This document shows, piece after piece, positions 28,090-36,643 of a DNA stretch of 64,000 nt. Source of the stretch: UBA6107 sp964459385 (GTDB lineage: Bacteria > Chloroflexota > Anaerolineae > Anaerolineales > Anaerolineaceae). The notes beneath the pieces were generated by a model. The model ran no database searches. It saw only the letters and a program-made list of their open reading frames with translations, and was not told where the DNA came from. The position numbers and the translations under genes were made by a program. The stretch is from positions 1 through 64,000 of the forward strand of contig CAYWLG010000012.1 of assembly GCA_964459385.1 (NCBI GenBank). The letters are read 5' to 3'. The stretch's first letter is position 1. Each line of letters begins with the position of its first letter.

Positions 28090-28878
28090 ATGGAAAACGC
28101 CTCAGTCAACGACAGCCCTTACGCCATCGAAACCGAAAATTTGGATATCTATTACGGCAGCTTCCGCGCGGTAAAAAACTGTAACATGAAGATTCAACCC
28201 CAAAAGATCACGGCCATGATCGGCCCATCGGGCTGTGGCAAGAGCACCGTTTTGCGTTCTTTAAACCGCATGAACGATTTTATCCCCGGCGCACATGTGA
28301 AAGGCAGCATCTATTTTCAAGGGCAGGACATTTACGGGCCGACCATTGATCCGGTGCAGGTGCGCAAACACATCGGCATGGTGTTTCAGAGACCCAATCC
28401 TTTTCCAAAATCGGTCTACGACAACATTGCCTGGGGCGCAAAAGTGAACGACTACAAAGGGTCAGTGGATGAATTGGTTGAAACCACCTTGCGCCAGGCT
28501 GCCTTATGGGAAGAAGTAAAGGATGGACTGCAAAAACCGGCCCTGTCCCTCTCGGGGGGGCAGCAGCAGCGCCTCTGCATCGCCCGTGTGCTGGCTGTAA
28601 AACCTGAGATCATCTTGATGGACGAACCCTGCTCTGCACTCGACCCCATTGCCACACTCAAGATCGAAGACCTGATGCGTGACCTTTCACAGGAATATAC
28701 GATCATTATTGTGACCCACAACATGCAGCAAGCCGGCCGCGCCTCTGATTTCACCGCTTTTTTCACGATGGATAGCGACCGCGCCGGCAAAATGGTGGAA
28801 TTTGATGATACCAACCAAATTTTTACTAACCCGAAGAATAAAGTGACCGAAGACTACATTTCCGGGCGTTTTGGCTAG
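28090..28878 (+). CDS. pstB: Phosphate ABC transporter ATP-binding protein
   Basis: A 262-residue ATPase with Walker A GPSGCGKST, Q-loop FQRPNPFPKS, signature LSGGQQQRLCIARVL, Walker B IILMDEPCSALDP and switch His in VTHNMQQAGRASDFTAFF. The RPNPFP and NMQQAGRASD segments are specific for PstB. It energises high-affinity phosphate import. The PstS, PstC and PstA partners are not in this window. phoU follows at 16 nt. Confidence 0.96.
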   Translation: MENASVNDSPYAIETENLDIYYGSFRAVKNCNMKIQPQKITAMIGPSGCGKSTVLRSLNRMNDFIPGAHVKGSIYFQGQDIYGPTIDPVQVRKHIGMVFQRPNPFPKSVYDNIAWGAKVNDYKGSVDELVETTLRQAALWEEVKDGLQKPALSLSGGQQQRLCIARVLAVKPEIILMDEPCSALDPIATLKIEDLMRDLSQEYTIIIVTHNMQQAGRASDFTAFFTMDSDRAGKMVEFDDTNQIFTNPKNKVTEDYISGRFG

Positions 28879-28894
28879 TTTTTTAGGAGGTAGC

Positions 28895-29575
28895 ATGCCA
28901 AGAGACAACTTGATCCAACATATTCAAGCAATTAAAGACGAATTGCTGATCATGGGCAGCATGGTGGAGACCGCCACCAGTAAAGCCATCCAATCCCTTA
29001 AATATCGTGACCGGGCCGCTGCGCGCGAGATCTATCTGGCCGACCGGATCATCAACGAAAAACGTTATGAGATCGAAAATGAAGTCTTGATCCTTATCGC
29101 CACCCAACAACCGATGGCACGCGACCTGCGCCTTTTGGCAGCCATGCTTGAAATCGATTCGGAACTTGAACGCATGGGCGACTACGCGAAAGGAATCTGC
29201 AAGGTCACCCTAAATCTTGAAGACAGCGATATTCCCATCCCGATCAAACAATTTGAAAAGATGGGTGAGTTCACCATCGAAATGCTGCACATTGCCCTGA
29301 CCGCTTTCTTGAATGACGATGATGAGGCAGCGCGTGAGATCCCGAAAATGGACAATCTTGTCGATACCCTGTTCAGAGAAGTGGAAGCATTCATTATTGA
29401 TATCATGGTGAAATCTCCGCAGATCATTGATCACGCCAACCTGCTCATGTGGGTGGCGCACAACCTGGAAAGAATGGCGGACCGGGTGACCAACATCTGT
29501 GAAAGAACGATCTTCGTAGCCACGGGCGAACTGGCCGAACTGGAAGTAAAGCCCAAGGACTTACTGGAAGAATAA
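28895..29575 (+). CDS. phoU: Phosphate signalling protein PhoU
   Basis: A 226-residue protein made of two three-helix PhoU repeats; metal-binding-type E/DxxxD motifs appear as ELERMGDYAKGI and NLERMADRVTNI. It links PstSCAB activity to PhoR. The ATG at 28895 follows AGGAGGT. Together with the preceding two-component pair this forms a compact phosphate-response locus. Confidence 0.95.
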   Translation: MPRDNLIQHIQAIKDELLIMGSMVETATSKAIQSLKYRDRAAAREIYLADRIINEKRYEIENEVLILIATQQPMARDLRLLAAMLEIDSELERMGDYAKGICKVTLNLEDSDIPIPIKQFEKMGEFTIEMLHIALTAFLNDDDEAAREIPKMDNLVDTLFREVEAFIIDIMVKSPQIIDHANLLMWVAHNLERMADRVTNICERTIFVATGELAELEVKPKDLLEE

Positions 29576-29607
29576 CCGTAACCGGCATAACAAGTGAGGA
29601 GACTAAA

Positions 29608-30663
29608 ATGGCCAATACGACCAACCCCATGGAAGAAGCACGACGCAACCTGGATCAACTGAAATTCAAGATCAGCAATCTGCAAGACGATGCCTCGCTA
29701 AAAACGGTCATCGATGAGTTTACCGACCTTACCAGCAAGGTGGAGAACTTCGACAATCGCATCGCTGCTTTGCGTCAGCGTAAATATGCTTTCAATGGGC
29801 TGCTTGAAAAAAACGCAGCCGATCTTCTGGCTCGCTGGAAGCAAAACACCAGCAATGTCGAATCCCAAATCCGCATGCAGGCCTCCAATTTGCTCGCCGG
29901 GCTGCGCTCCATTGAACTGCGCCTCAATTCTCAGGGGGCTACGCCCCCCTTCGCGCAGGTGCAGATTCTCACCCGTGAAACAGAGATGTTCGAAGACCGC
30001 TGCACCAGTGTGCGACGTTCAATTGAAGAGCTATATAACAACCTCGAACATGAGATCAGCGATTTCGATGGCGACATAAGCGACCTTGAGTATGCCATGG
30101 AAATGACCGAGACGGCCAGCTTTGGCTTTTTGCCAGGCGAAGCCACCGTCGGGGCAGTAAAAGCGATCTGGTGCCGCAATGGCAAAGAACAAAAAGACGA
30201 TCCCGAAGGGGTGCTATTTCTGACCGATCAGCGTTTGATCTTTGAACAAAAAGAAGAGATCGCCACCAAAAAGGTGCTTTTTGTGACCACCGAACGCCAG
30301 AAAGTGCAGCAGCAGCTCTTTGAAGTGCCTGCCGTATCGGTCACCAGTGTTACTGCCAGCAAACAGGGCGTTTTCAAGAATCAGGACATGATCGAACTGG
30401 TTTTGGCTGCCGGCGCTTTTGCACATGAAGCCACCCTGCATCTCTTTAGCCAGGATTCAAATGAATGGCAAAAATTGATCACCCAGGTGAAAAATCACGA
30501 GGTAGATTCCATCCGTGTGATCGCTGTGGATGAAGCCGCCGTCGAAAAAGCCAAATCTGCCCCCACCCAATGCCCCAATTGTGGCGGGGCGATCACCCAG
30601 CCCGTTTTGCGCGGCATGGATACCATCACCTGCGCATATTGCGGTAATGTGATCCGGCTTTAA
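29608..30663 (+). CDS. Coiled-coil protein with C-terminal zinc ribbon, function unknown
   Basis: A 351-residue soluble protein. Residues about 5-165 are predicted coiled coil by eye (heptad-like, charged). Residues 175-310 look like a beta-rich PH/GRAM-like domain (GVLFLTDQRLIFEQKEE is typical of such domains). The C-terminus is a four-cysteine zinc ribbon, CPNC near 325 and CAYC near 343. No name assigned. It is co-directional with phoU (32 nt) and has GAGGAG before the ATG. Confidence 0.75.
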   Translation: MANTTNPMEEARRNLDQLKFKISNLQDDASLKTVIDEFTDLTSKVENFDNRIAALRQRKYAFNGLLEKNAADLLARWKQNTSNVESQIRMQASNLLAGLRSIELRLNSQGATPPFAQVQILTRETEMFEDRCTSVRRSIEELYNNLEHEISDFDGDISDLEYAMEMTETASFGFLPGEATVGAVKAIWCRNGKEQKDDPEGVLFLTDQRLIFEQKEEIATKKVLFVTTERQKVQQQLFEVPAVSVTSVTASKQGVFKNQDMIELVLAAGAFAHEATLHLFSQDSNEWQKLITQVKNHEVDSIRVIAVDEAAVEKAKSAPTQCPNCGGAITQPVLRGMDTITCAYCGNVIRL

Positions 30664-30682
30664 TAAATTTTGTCACCTTTTC

Positions 30683-30721
30683 ACAAAATCTACATCTATC
30701 CTTACAAGATGTAGATTTTGT
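30683..30721 (+). terminator. 15 bp perfect hairpin before the DUF2892 gene
   Basis: ACAAAATCTACATCT pairs with AGATGTAGATTTTGT across a 9 nt loop. The descending arm carries TTTT but no long U-run follows. It may end the zinc-ribbon gene transcript or sit in the 5' leader of the DUF2892 gene, 5 nt before AAGGAG. Confidence 0.6.
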
Positions 30722-30738
30722 CTATTAAGGAGATAAAA

Positions 30739-30939
30739 ATGAAAGCAAACGAATCAAGTTTAGATCGTTATATCCGCGTCATTCTTGGCATTGCATTGCT
30801 GGTTTTGGGCATTTTGGGTGTCGTGAGTGGTACTCTGGCGATTGTCTTCTATGTCGTCGGTGCCATCCTCTTGGTTACCGGTGTAGTTGGTTTTTGCCCA
30901 CTCTATGCCCTCTTGAAGATCCGCACCAATAAAGCCTAA
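30739..30939 (+). CDS. DUF2892 (YgaP-like) small membrane protein
   Basis: A 66-residue protein beginning ESSLDRYIRVILGIALL with two membrane segments and the GFCPLYALLKI ending typical of DUF2892. The ATG at 30739 follows AAGGAG by 8 nt. A second DUF2892 copy is fused to thioredoxin in the next gene. Confidence 0.85.
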   Translation: MKANESSLDRYIRVILGIALLVLGILGVVSGTLAIVFYVVGAILLVTGVVGFCPLYALLKIRTNKA

Positions 30940-30970
30940 GACCATCCCATCACCCCAAAACGGAGAATCG

Positions 30971-31504
30971 ATGAACGTCACACAATTTCAAACCACCATC
31001 AAAACACATAAAAAACCGCTCGTGATTGACCTGTGGGCGCCCTGGTGCGGCCCCTGTAAAGCCATGAACCCCTTGCTGGAACAGGCAAAGACCAATTACG
31101 CAGGCAAGGTAGATGTGATGAAGATCAATTCTGACGAAAGCCAGGCGCTACTCTCAAAGCTTAACGTGGTGGGCATTCCTACCCTGCTGGCTTATGTGGA
31201 TGGAAAACAGGTCTACCGAAAAACCGGCATGCACAACGCAGCCGCGCTGAACGATCTGTTTGAGCAACTTTCACAGGGCAAACTGGACGTGCAGGTCAGC
31301 AACATGTCTCCGCTCGGTCGTATCTTCAGGGTACTGCTGGGTGTCGGATTGATCGTCGGTGGGTATTATTCTTCGATCCCCTGGTTGTTCTATATCGGTG
31401 GAGGTGTGGCAATCTTCAGTTCTTTCCATGATCGCTGCCCGATCTACAAAGCGGTCAAAGCGAAACTCTCCTCATTGTTCAAAAAAGAAGCGACGAATCC
31501 GTAA
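30971..31504 (+). CDS. Thioredoxin fused to a DUF2892 membrane domain
   Basis: A 177-residue protein. Residues 1-105 are a thioredoxin with the active site WCGPC (WAPWCGPCKAM) and cis-Pro GIPTLL. Residues 112-165 are DUF2892 (SPLGRIFRVLLGVGLIVGG, two membrane segments, DRCPIYKAVKA). The thioredoxin domain has no signal peptide, so it should face the cytosol and be tethered at the membrane. It lies 31 nt after the stand-alone DUF2892 gene. Pairing suggests hetero-oligomers or shared redox or sulfur chemistry; this is inference. Confidence 0.88.
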   Translation: MNVTQFQTTIKTHKKPLVIDLWAPWCGPCKAMNPLLEQAKTNYAGKVDVMKINSDESQALLSKLNVVGIPTLLAYVDGKQVYRKTGMHNAAALNDLFEQLSQGKLDVQVSNMSPLGRIFRVLLGVGLIVGGYYSSIPWLFYIGGGVAIFSSFHDRCPIYKAVKAKLSSLFKKEATNP

Positions 31505-31517
31505 GGGTTCGTCGCTT
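31487..31517. terminator. Terminator with the thioredoxin-fusion stop codon in its loop
   Basis: AAGCGACGAA (31488-31497) pairs with TTCGTCGCTT (31508-31517). The TAA stop at 31502-31504 lies in the loop. On the minus strand the stem is followed by CTTTTTT, so it ends the PIG-L gene from inside the convergent coding region; on plus the tail is weaker. Confidence 0.75.
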
Positions 31518-31523
31518 TACTTA

Positions 31524-32378
31524 TCACTCAATTCCTTCAAAAAGGTCGTGCGCGATGCGGCGCCCCGGTTTGGGGTATGCCTGCATGAACTGGTCCTTTG
31601 AACCGAAGAAACGGCGCATCGTTCCGATAATACCGCCTCCACTGGTGATCTGTGTGCCCCCCTGGCTGGCGTGGCAGGCGGCCGCCTGATTGCGAATCTC
31701 GGCCACCGGGAAGTAGTTGATCACCATGTTAACCGGGAAACTGACTTCAGCGATGGAAGCCAGGTCAATATCGCCATTGCGACCAAACTTATGCGGATCT
31801 TTGCCAGCGATCTTCATAAAGAAGATGCCCAAGCGCAGCACGAACTTGGGCATGGTGTGGAAGAGTAACTTTTGTGCCTGATAAGGCTCCAGGTCACCCA
31901 CAAAACGCGTCGGATCACCGGCTTCATAGAACGCCTTTTCAGCGGCCTGTTGAATGGCAATATGATCGGGGTGTCTGTACCCGCCAATGGGGTCGAAAGT
32001 TAACACCACTTGTGGTTTGAGCAGACGAATATAGTGAGCCACTTTTGCGGCCACTTCTTCGATGGGAGCCGCGGCCAGCGCCTGTGGGTGGTGATTGTCT
32101 TCACTGCCGGGCATGCCTGAATCGCGATACCCCAAATAATAAACCTCTTTGATGCCTAAAAGTTTGGCGGCTTCTGCCAGCTCATGTTCACGCAGGTCGG
32201 CCACCGAAGCAAAGCCGTCCATCATTCCGTCGGGCACTTCACCCACTTCCCCTTTGGTGGCACAGACCAGATAAACATCGGCTCCCTCATGGGCGTAAAG
32301 CGCCAGGGTGCCGCCCATTCCAAACGTCTCATCGTCAGGATGAGCCAATACGACCAGGATCACTTTCTTTTGTTCCAT
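31524..32378 (-). CDS. PIG-L family N-deacetylase
   Basis: A 284-residue zinc-dependent deacetylase with the AHPDDETFGMGG motif near residue 12 and HPDH (GGYRHPDHIA) near 142, the metal ligands of the LmbE/MshB superfamily. Substrates in the family include GlcNAc-inositol, bacillithiol precursors and others; none can be chosen here. The ATG at 32378 follows GAGG; an in-frame ATG at 32390 is also possible. Monocistronic. Confidence 0.87.
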   Translation of the reverse strand: MEQKKVILVVLAHPDDETFGMGGTLALYAHEGADVYLVCATKGEVGEVPDGMMDGFASVADLREHELAEAAKLLGIKEVYYLGYRDSGMPGSEDNHHPQALAAAPIEEVAAKVAHYIRLLKPQVVLTFDPIGGYRHPDHIAIQQAAEKAFYEAGDPTRFVGDLEPYQAQKLLFHTMPKFVLRLGIFFMKIAGKDPHKFGRNGDIDLASIAEVSFPVNMVINYFPVAEIRNQAAACHASQGGTQITSGGGIIGTMRRFFGSKDQFMQAYPKPGRRIAHDLFEGIE

Positions 32379-32484
32379 TGCTCGCCTCATTTTCTACAAT
32401 TCTCGTCCTTAGACGAATTGGATTATTGTACTCCAATTCAATTCCCATCGCAAAAACCTTTTAATGTACGGGCACCCTTCATGC

Positions 32485-32490
32485 TAAAAT
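32485..32490 (+). promoter_or_regulatory. -10 element implying a leaderless transcript
   Basis: TAAAAT ends exactly 6 nt before the ATG at 32497. The only candidate -35 (TTAATG, 18 nt upstream) is weak. Confidence 0.5.
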
Positions 32491-32496
32491 GGAAGC

Positions 32497-35142
32497 ATGA
32501 AGGTGATCTTAACCCACGAACAAGCCGATTTTGACGCTTTAGCCTCAGCTTATGGCGCCTGGCTGCTGGACGAAAGCGCCCAGGCGATCCTGCCAGCCCG
32601 GCTGAACCGCAACGTCAAACGCTTTATCAACCTATACGTTTCTGAACTGCCGTTCGTGGAATATCGCGATTTGAGCGCTGCTCCTATCGATCAGGTCACG
32701 CTGGTGGATACGCAGTCGATGGCCACCCTGAAGGGGTTCACGAAACACACCCGGGTGCAGGTCATTGATCATCATGCACTGCGACCCGATTTGCCCGCCC
32801 AATGGCAAGCGCTGATCGAAAAGACCGGTGCGATCACCACCTTCTTTGTAGAACACCTGCAAGACCATTTGCACACGCTGAACAGCATCCAGGCCACATT
32901 GCTGCTGCTGGGAATCTATGAAGATACCGGCTCGCTCACCTACGCTTCGACCACCCCACGCGACATCCGTGCTGCGGCCGCACTGGTTGAGGCGGGCGCC
33001 AGCCTGCGCATCGCGGCCGAGTTTCTCAACCCGGCTCTTTCAGAGGGTCAGAAAAAGCTCTACGATGAGATGCTTCCGGGTGTAGAAACCGTCAATATTC
33101 ACGGCAAAGTGATCTTGATTGCCACGGCAGATGCCAGCGAAATGAACGAGGAGATCTCCTCGATTGCCCACAAGCTGCGCGACCTGCTCGACCCTGATGG
33201 GCTGTTCCTGCTGGTAAAAACCAACGAAGGAATTCGCATCGTGGCACGTTCCACCTCTGACCAGGTGAACGTCGCCAAAGCCATGAATCCCTTCGGCGGC
33301 GGTGGGCACGAAAGAGCCGCCTCAGCCCTCATCGACACGCGCAGTCCGCTCTATCCCGGTGGGTCTGATCCACTTGATTCGCTCAAGCAGACGCTGCTCT
33401 CTGCCCTTGAAGAGATCGTCCAACCCTCGATCACGGTGGGCAAGATCATGTCGAAAAAGCCACTGCTGCTCAGCCCCGAAACCAGCCTGGATGAGGCCGC
33501 CCGTCTCATGCAGCGTTATGGTTATGAGGGCTTCCCGGTTTTGGAGAACGGACAGGTGGTTGGGCTGCTTACCCGCCGCGCCGTGGATCGCGCCCTGGCC
33601 CATCATCTGAACTTGAACACGGCCAGCCTGATGGAAGCCGGCAATTACTCGCTCAGCGCCCATGACACGATTGATCATTTGCAGGCGTTGATGGCCGCCA
33701 CGGGCTGGGGGCAAATTCCGGTGCTTGACCCGCAGGGGCAGAAAGTGATCGGCATCGTCACGCGCACCGACCTGCTCAAAACGCTCGTGCGTGAAAACAG
33801 TTTCGTGCCCGGCAGGTTGAATTATGCTGAATTGTTAAACAAGACCCTGCCCGCACCCCGTCTGGCCCTTTTAAAAACCGTGGCAGAAGAAGCCAGCCAG
33901 GAGCATTTGCCCATCTATATTGTGGGCGGCTTCGTCCGTGATCTGCTCTTGAACTTGCCCTCTACTGATTTCGATATCGTGGTCGAAGGGGAAGCCATTC
34001 AACTGGCAAAAAGATTGAGCGACCGCTTTGGCGGCAAGGTCGTTTCGCACAGCCGCTTTGGCACGGCCAAGTGGCAATTTAAAGAAGTGAAAACGCAATT
34101 TCTGGCAGCACTTGGACTTGCCGCAAGTGCCGCACCCGACCTGCCCGATTCGCTTGATCTCATCAGCGCCCGCACCGAGTTTTATGATCACCCCACCGCC
34201 CTGCCCACGGTGGAGCGCTCGAGCATCAAACTTGACCTGCACCGGCGCGATTTCACCATCAATACCATGGCGCTGCGCCTGGATGGCCGCCATTTTGGCG
34301 AACTTTATGACTATTGGGACGGACTGACCGATCTGCGCAAAAAGCAGGTCAAAGTGCTGCATTCACTTTCTTTTGTAGATGATCCCACCCGTCTGCTGCG
34401 TGCCGTTCGCTTTGAGCAGCGCTTTCATTTTCACATCGAATCACGCACCCTGCAGTTGATGGCCGAAGCCCGCCCGTTGGTCAAACAGGTCAGCGGTGAC
34501 CGTCTGCGCCATGAAATTGATCTGGTCTTCAAAGAGGAGAACCCCATCGCCATCTTCGAGCGGTTGCAGGAACTGGAACTGCTCAGCAGCATCCACCCGG
34601 CCCTGCGCTGGGATCCGGCTCTTGCATCGGTGCTATTGGCCGCCCTGCACGACCCCATTGATGCCGCCTGGCAACTACCCGATTGGTTGGGGCACACTTC
34701 TTTACGTTTCGCCCTGGCCAGCCTGGTGCTGTTGATCCCGCTGGGTCAGCCCGCGGCTATGGAAATTGCCAATCGCCTGCACCTGAACACGAGCTTTACC
34801 GAAGCGATCCAAAAAGCCGTGCCGATCTGGCAGGAGCGCGATACGCTCGAATCGTTGTCAGCCAGCCAGTTTTACAGGCAGGTCAATGGGTTCCCAGCCA
34901 TTGCCGGATATGCTCTTTCTCTTCTGACAAAAAAGAGTATATTTAAAGAGAAACTCGCTCAATATTTTACCCGCTGGCGTTTCATCACCCCTGCCACCGA
35001 TGGCAATCGTCTTAAAGAAATGGGGCTGCAGCCGGGGCCGCAATACAGCGAGATCATCGAACGTCTGCGCGCCGCCTGGATCGAGGGCGAGGTCACTTCA
35101 AACGCAGAAGAAGAAAGATTGTTGCAGCAGTTATTGGATTAG
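32497..35142 (+). CDS. DHH-CBS-poly(A)polymerase tRNA nucleotidyltransferase (A-adding type)
   Basis: An 881-residue multidomain enzyme. Residues 1-310 form a DHH/DHHA1 phosphoesterase (HEQADFDALASA, VIDHHAL, FGGGGHERAAS), residues about 315-430 a pair of CBS domains, and residues about 470-880 a class II poly(A) polymerase/tRNA nucleotidyltransferase with GGFVRDLLLNLPSTDFDIVVEG and RRDFTINTMAL. This architecture is known from A-adding enzymes of bacteria that split CCA addition between two proteins, so a separate CC-adding enzyme is expected elsewhere. GNAT gene follows at 6 nt. Confidence 0.88.
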   Translation: MKVILTHEQADFDALASAYGAWLLDESAQAILPARLNRNVKRFINLYVSELPFVEYRDLSAAPIDQVTLVDTQSMATLKGFTKHTRVQVIDHHALRPDLPAQWQALIEKTGAITTFFVEHLQDHLHTLNSIQATLLLLGIYEDTGSLTYASTTPRDIRAAAALVEAGASLRIAAEFLNPALSEGQKKLYDEMLPGVETVNIHGKVILIATADASEMNEEISSIAHKLRDLLDPDGLFLLVKTNEGIRIVARSTSDQVNVAKAMNPFGGGGHERAASALIDTRSPLYPGGSDPLDSLKQTLLSALEEIVQPSITVGKIMSKKPLLLSPETSLDEAARLMQRYGYEGFPVLENGQVVGLLTRRAVDRALAHHLNLNTASLMEAGNYSLSAHDTIDHLQALMAATGWGQIPVLDPQGQKVIGIVTRTDLLKTLVRENSFVPGRLNYAELLNKTLPAPRLALLKTVAEEASQEHLPIYIVGGFVRDLLLNLPSTDFDIVVEGEAIQLAKRLSDRFGGKVVSHSRFGTAKWQFKEVKTQFLAALGLAASAAPDLPDSLDLISARTEFYDHPTALPTVERSSIKLDLHRRDFTINTMALRLDGRHFGELYDYWDGLTDLRKKQVKVLHSLSFVDDPTRLLRAVRFEQRFHFHIESRTLQLMAEARPLVKQVSGDRLRHEIDLVFKEENPIAIFERLQELELLSSIHPALRWDPALASVLLAALHDPIDAAWQLPDWLGHTSLRFALASLVLLIPLGQPAAMEIANRLHLNTSFTEAIQKAVPIWQERDTLESLSASQFYRQVNGFPAIAGYALSLLTKKSIFKEKLAQYFTRWRFITPATDGNRLKEMGLQPGPQYSEIIERLRAAWIEGEVTSNAEEERLLQQLLD

Positions 35143-35148
35143 CCTTTT

Positions 35149-35706
35149 ATGGTTGAACAGATCTACAACTCTACGCTGGAATTTGATCTTTCAGATGTGG
35201 TGATCCGCCTGGCCACCAAAGCGGATCTGCTCGCCTTGGAATGGGAAGGGCAATACCGGCATTTTCGCAACGTTTACGCCAGCGCCTTCGCCCGCATGCA
35301 AAAAGGCACCACCCTGATCTGGGTGGCCGAAATTCCTGGCATGGGGCATATTGGTCAGGTCTTCATCCAACTGATCAGTGACCGGCCGGAGCTGGCCGAT
35401 GGCTGGCAGCGTGCTTATCTCTATTCTTTTCGCATCAAACCTGAATTTCGCAGCCACGGCCTGGGCACACAGATGGAAAAAGCCATCGAAGATTTCTTGC
35501 TTTCGCGCCGCTACACCCGTCTGACCCTGAACGTGGCCCGCGATAACCCCGATGCCATTCGTCTTTACAAACGACTCGGCTTTCAGATCGTGGCCGAAGA
35601 GCCCGGCATTTGGTCTTACCCCGACGACAAAAACGTCTGGCACACACTGCGTGAACCTTCCTGGCGCATGGAAAAACTGCTCAATCCGCCCGTTATGGAC
35701 GAATAG
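35149..35706 (+). CDS. GNAT family N-acetyltransferase
   Basis: A 185-residue protein with the acetyl-CoA-binding loop FRSHGLGTQMEKA (R-x-x-G-x-G/A variant) and the C-terminal NPDAIRLYKRLGF typical of GNATs. Substrate unknown. It starts 6 nt after the tRNA nucleotidyltransferase. Its last 14 nt overlap the convergent CapA gene. Confidence 0.85.
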   Translation: MVEQIYNSTLEFDLSDVVIRLATKADLLALEWEGQYRHFRNVYASAFARMQKGTTLIWVAEIPGMGHIGQVFIQLISDRPELADGWQRAYLYSFRIKPEFRSHGLGTQMEKAIEDFLLSRRYTRLTLNVARDNPDAIRLYKRLGFQIVAEEPGIWSYPDDKNVWHTLREPSWRMEKLLNPPVMDE

Positions 35707-36643
35707 CCACCCCTTGCCCCCGTATCGATTCCCAATTTAGCTCTTTCAAGATCGTTTGTGCTTCCGCCTCTGCAGGTGCCACCAAACTACGGCTGGCGCG
35801 CTCCATGCGCACGGGGGTAACCTCGATGCCACTTAGTTTCCCGTTGGTAAAGGTAAGGCTTACCAGCGCTGAACGCAGTGTATCCTCGCGCATCCATTGG
35901 TCAGAAAGCAAATTGCCCAGGCTGAACATGGCCAGCATGTCGCGCCCGCTTACATCTGAGTGGAACACTTGCATCTTTTGCAGCACATGCGGGTGATGCC
36001 CCCACAGCACATCCACACCGGCATCGACCAAACGCTGGGCCAGCTTTTGCTGTGCCTCGCTCACCCCGGCCTGATATTCAGCCCCCCAGTGAATGGATAG
36101 CACCAAAATATCACACTTTGGCCTGAGTGCTTTGACCTGTTCGATCAGGGCATCTTCATCCAGCGCCTGTGTGATCGCTTCAACTGCGTATACCCCCACC
36201 TTAATGCCGTTTTCTTCAATCATTATCGGGTTGTGTGCTCCCCCAACAGCCTGAATATGCTCCTGCTGTAAGATCGAGTACGTCTCCCCGGCGGGCAGGC
36301 AATCGTTCTTGTGATTGTTCTCTGCCGAGACTAGGCTGACGCCGCCCTGAACAAGCCATTGCGCCTGCTCTGCACCCGCGCACAGATCGTAGCCCTCTAC
36401 TTCTGATTGAGAAGAGTTGACCGTGATGGCCAAGGGTGATTCCAGGTTCACAAAGAAGAGCGAACCGGGCCGGGTGGGCTGCGCGAAGGCCCCCCAGGGG
36501 TCTTGTGTAAACATCGGCTGCCCCTCACGCGCCAGCATCACATCGCCCCCAAAGGTGATGCGCACTTCGTTTTTTTGGCTGCAAGCCGATAAGGCAAGGA
36601 GCGCCAGAATCAGCGCTCCCCGCAAGGGTTTACTCAATTTCAT
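35693..36643 (-). CDS. CapA family lipoprotein (metallophosphatase-like)
   Basis: A 316-residue protein with a lipoprotein signal (LALLALSAC, Cys near residue 21) and the CapA/PgsA calcineurin-like domain: FGGDVMLAREGQ, FVNLESPLA, SAENNHKND and GHHPHVLQ. Family members take part in poly-gamma-glutamate or capsule formation; here no pgsB/C genes are near. The ATG at 36643 overlaps the DUF3160 stop (ATGA), so the two are translationally coupled. Confidence 0.82.
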   Translation of the reverse strand: MKLSKPLRGALILALLALSACSQKNEVRITFGGDVMLAREGQPMFTQDPWGAFAQPTRPGSLFFVNLESPLAITVNSSQSEVEGYDLCAGAEQAQWLVQGGVSLVSAENNHKNDCLPAGETYSILQQEHIQAVGGAHNPIMIEENGIKVGVYAVEAITQALDEDALIEQVKALRPKCDILVLSIHWGAEYQAGVSEAQQKLAQRLVDAGVDVLWGHHPHVLQKMQVFHSDVSGRDMLAMFSLGNLLSDQWMREDTLRSALVSLTFTNGKLSGIEVTPVRMERASRSLVAPAEAEAQTILKELNWESIRGQGVAIRP

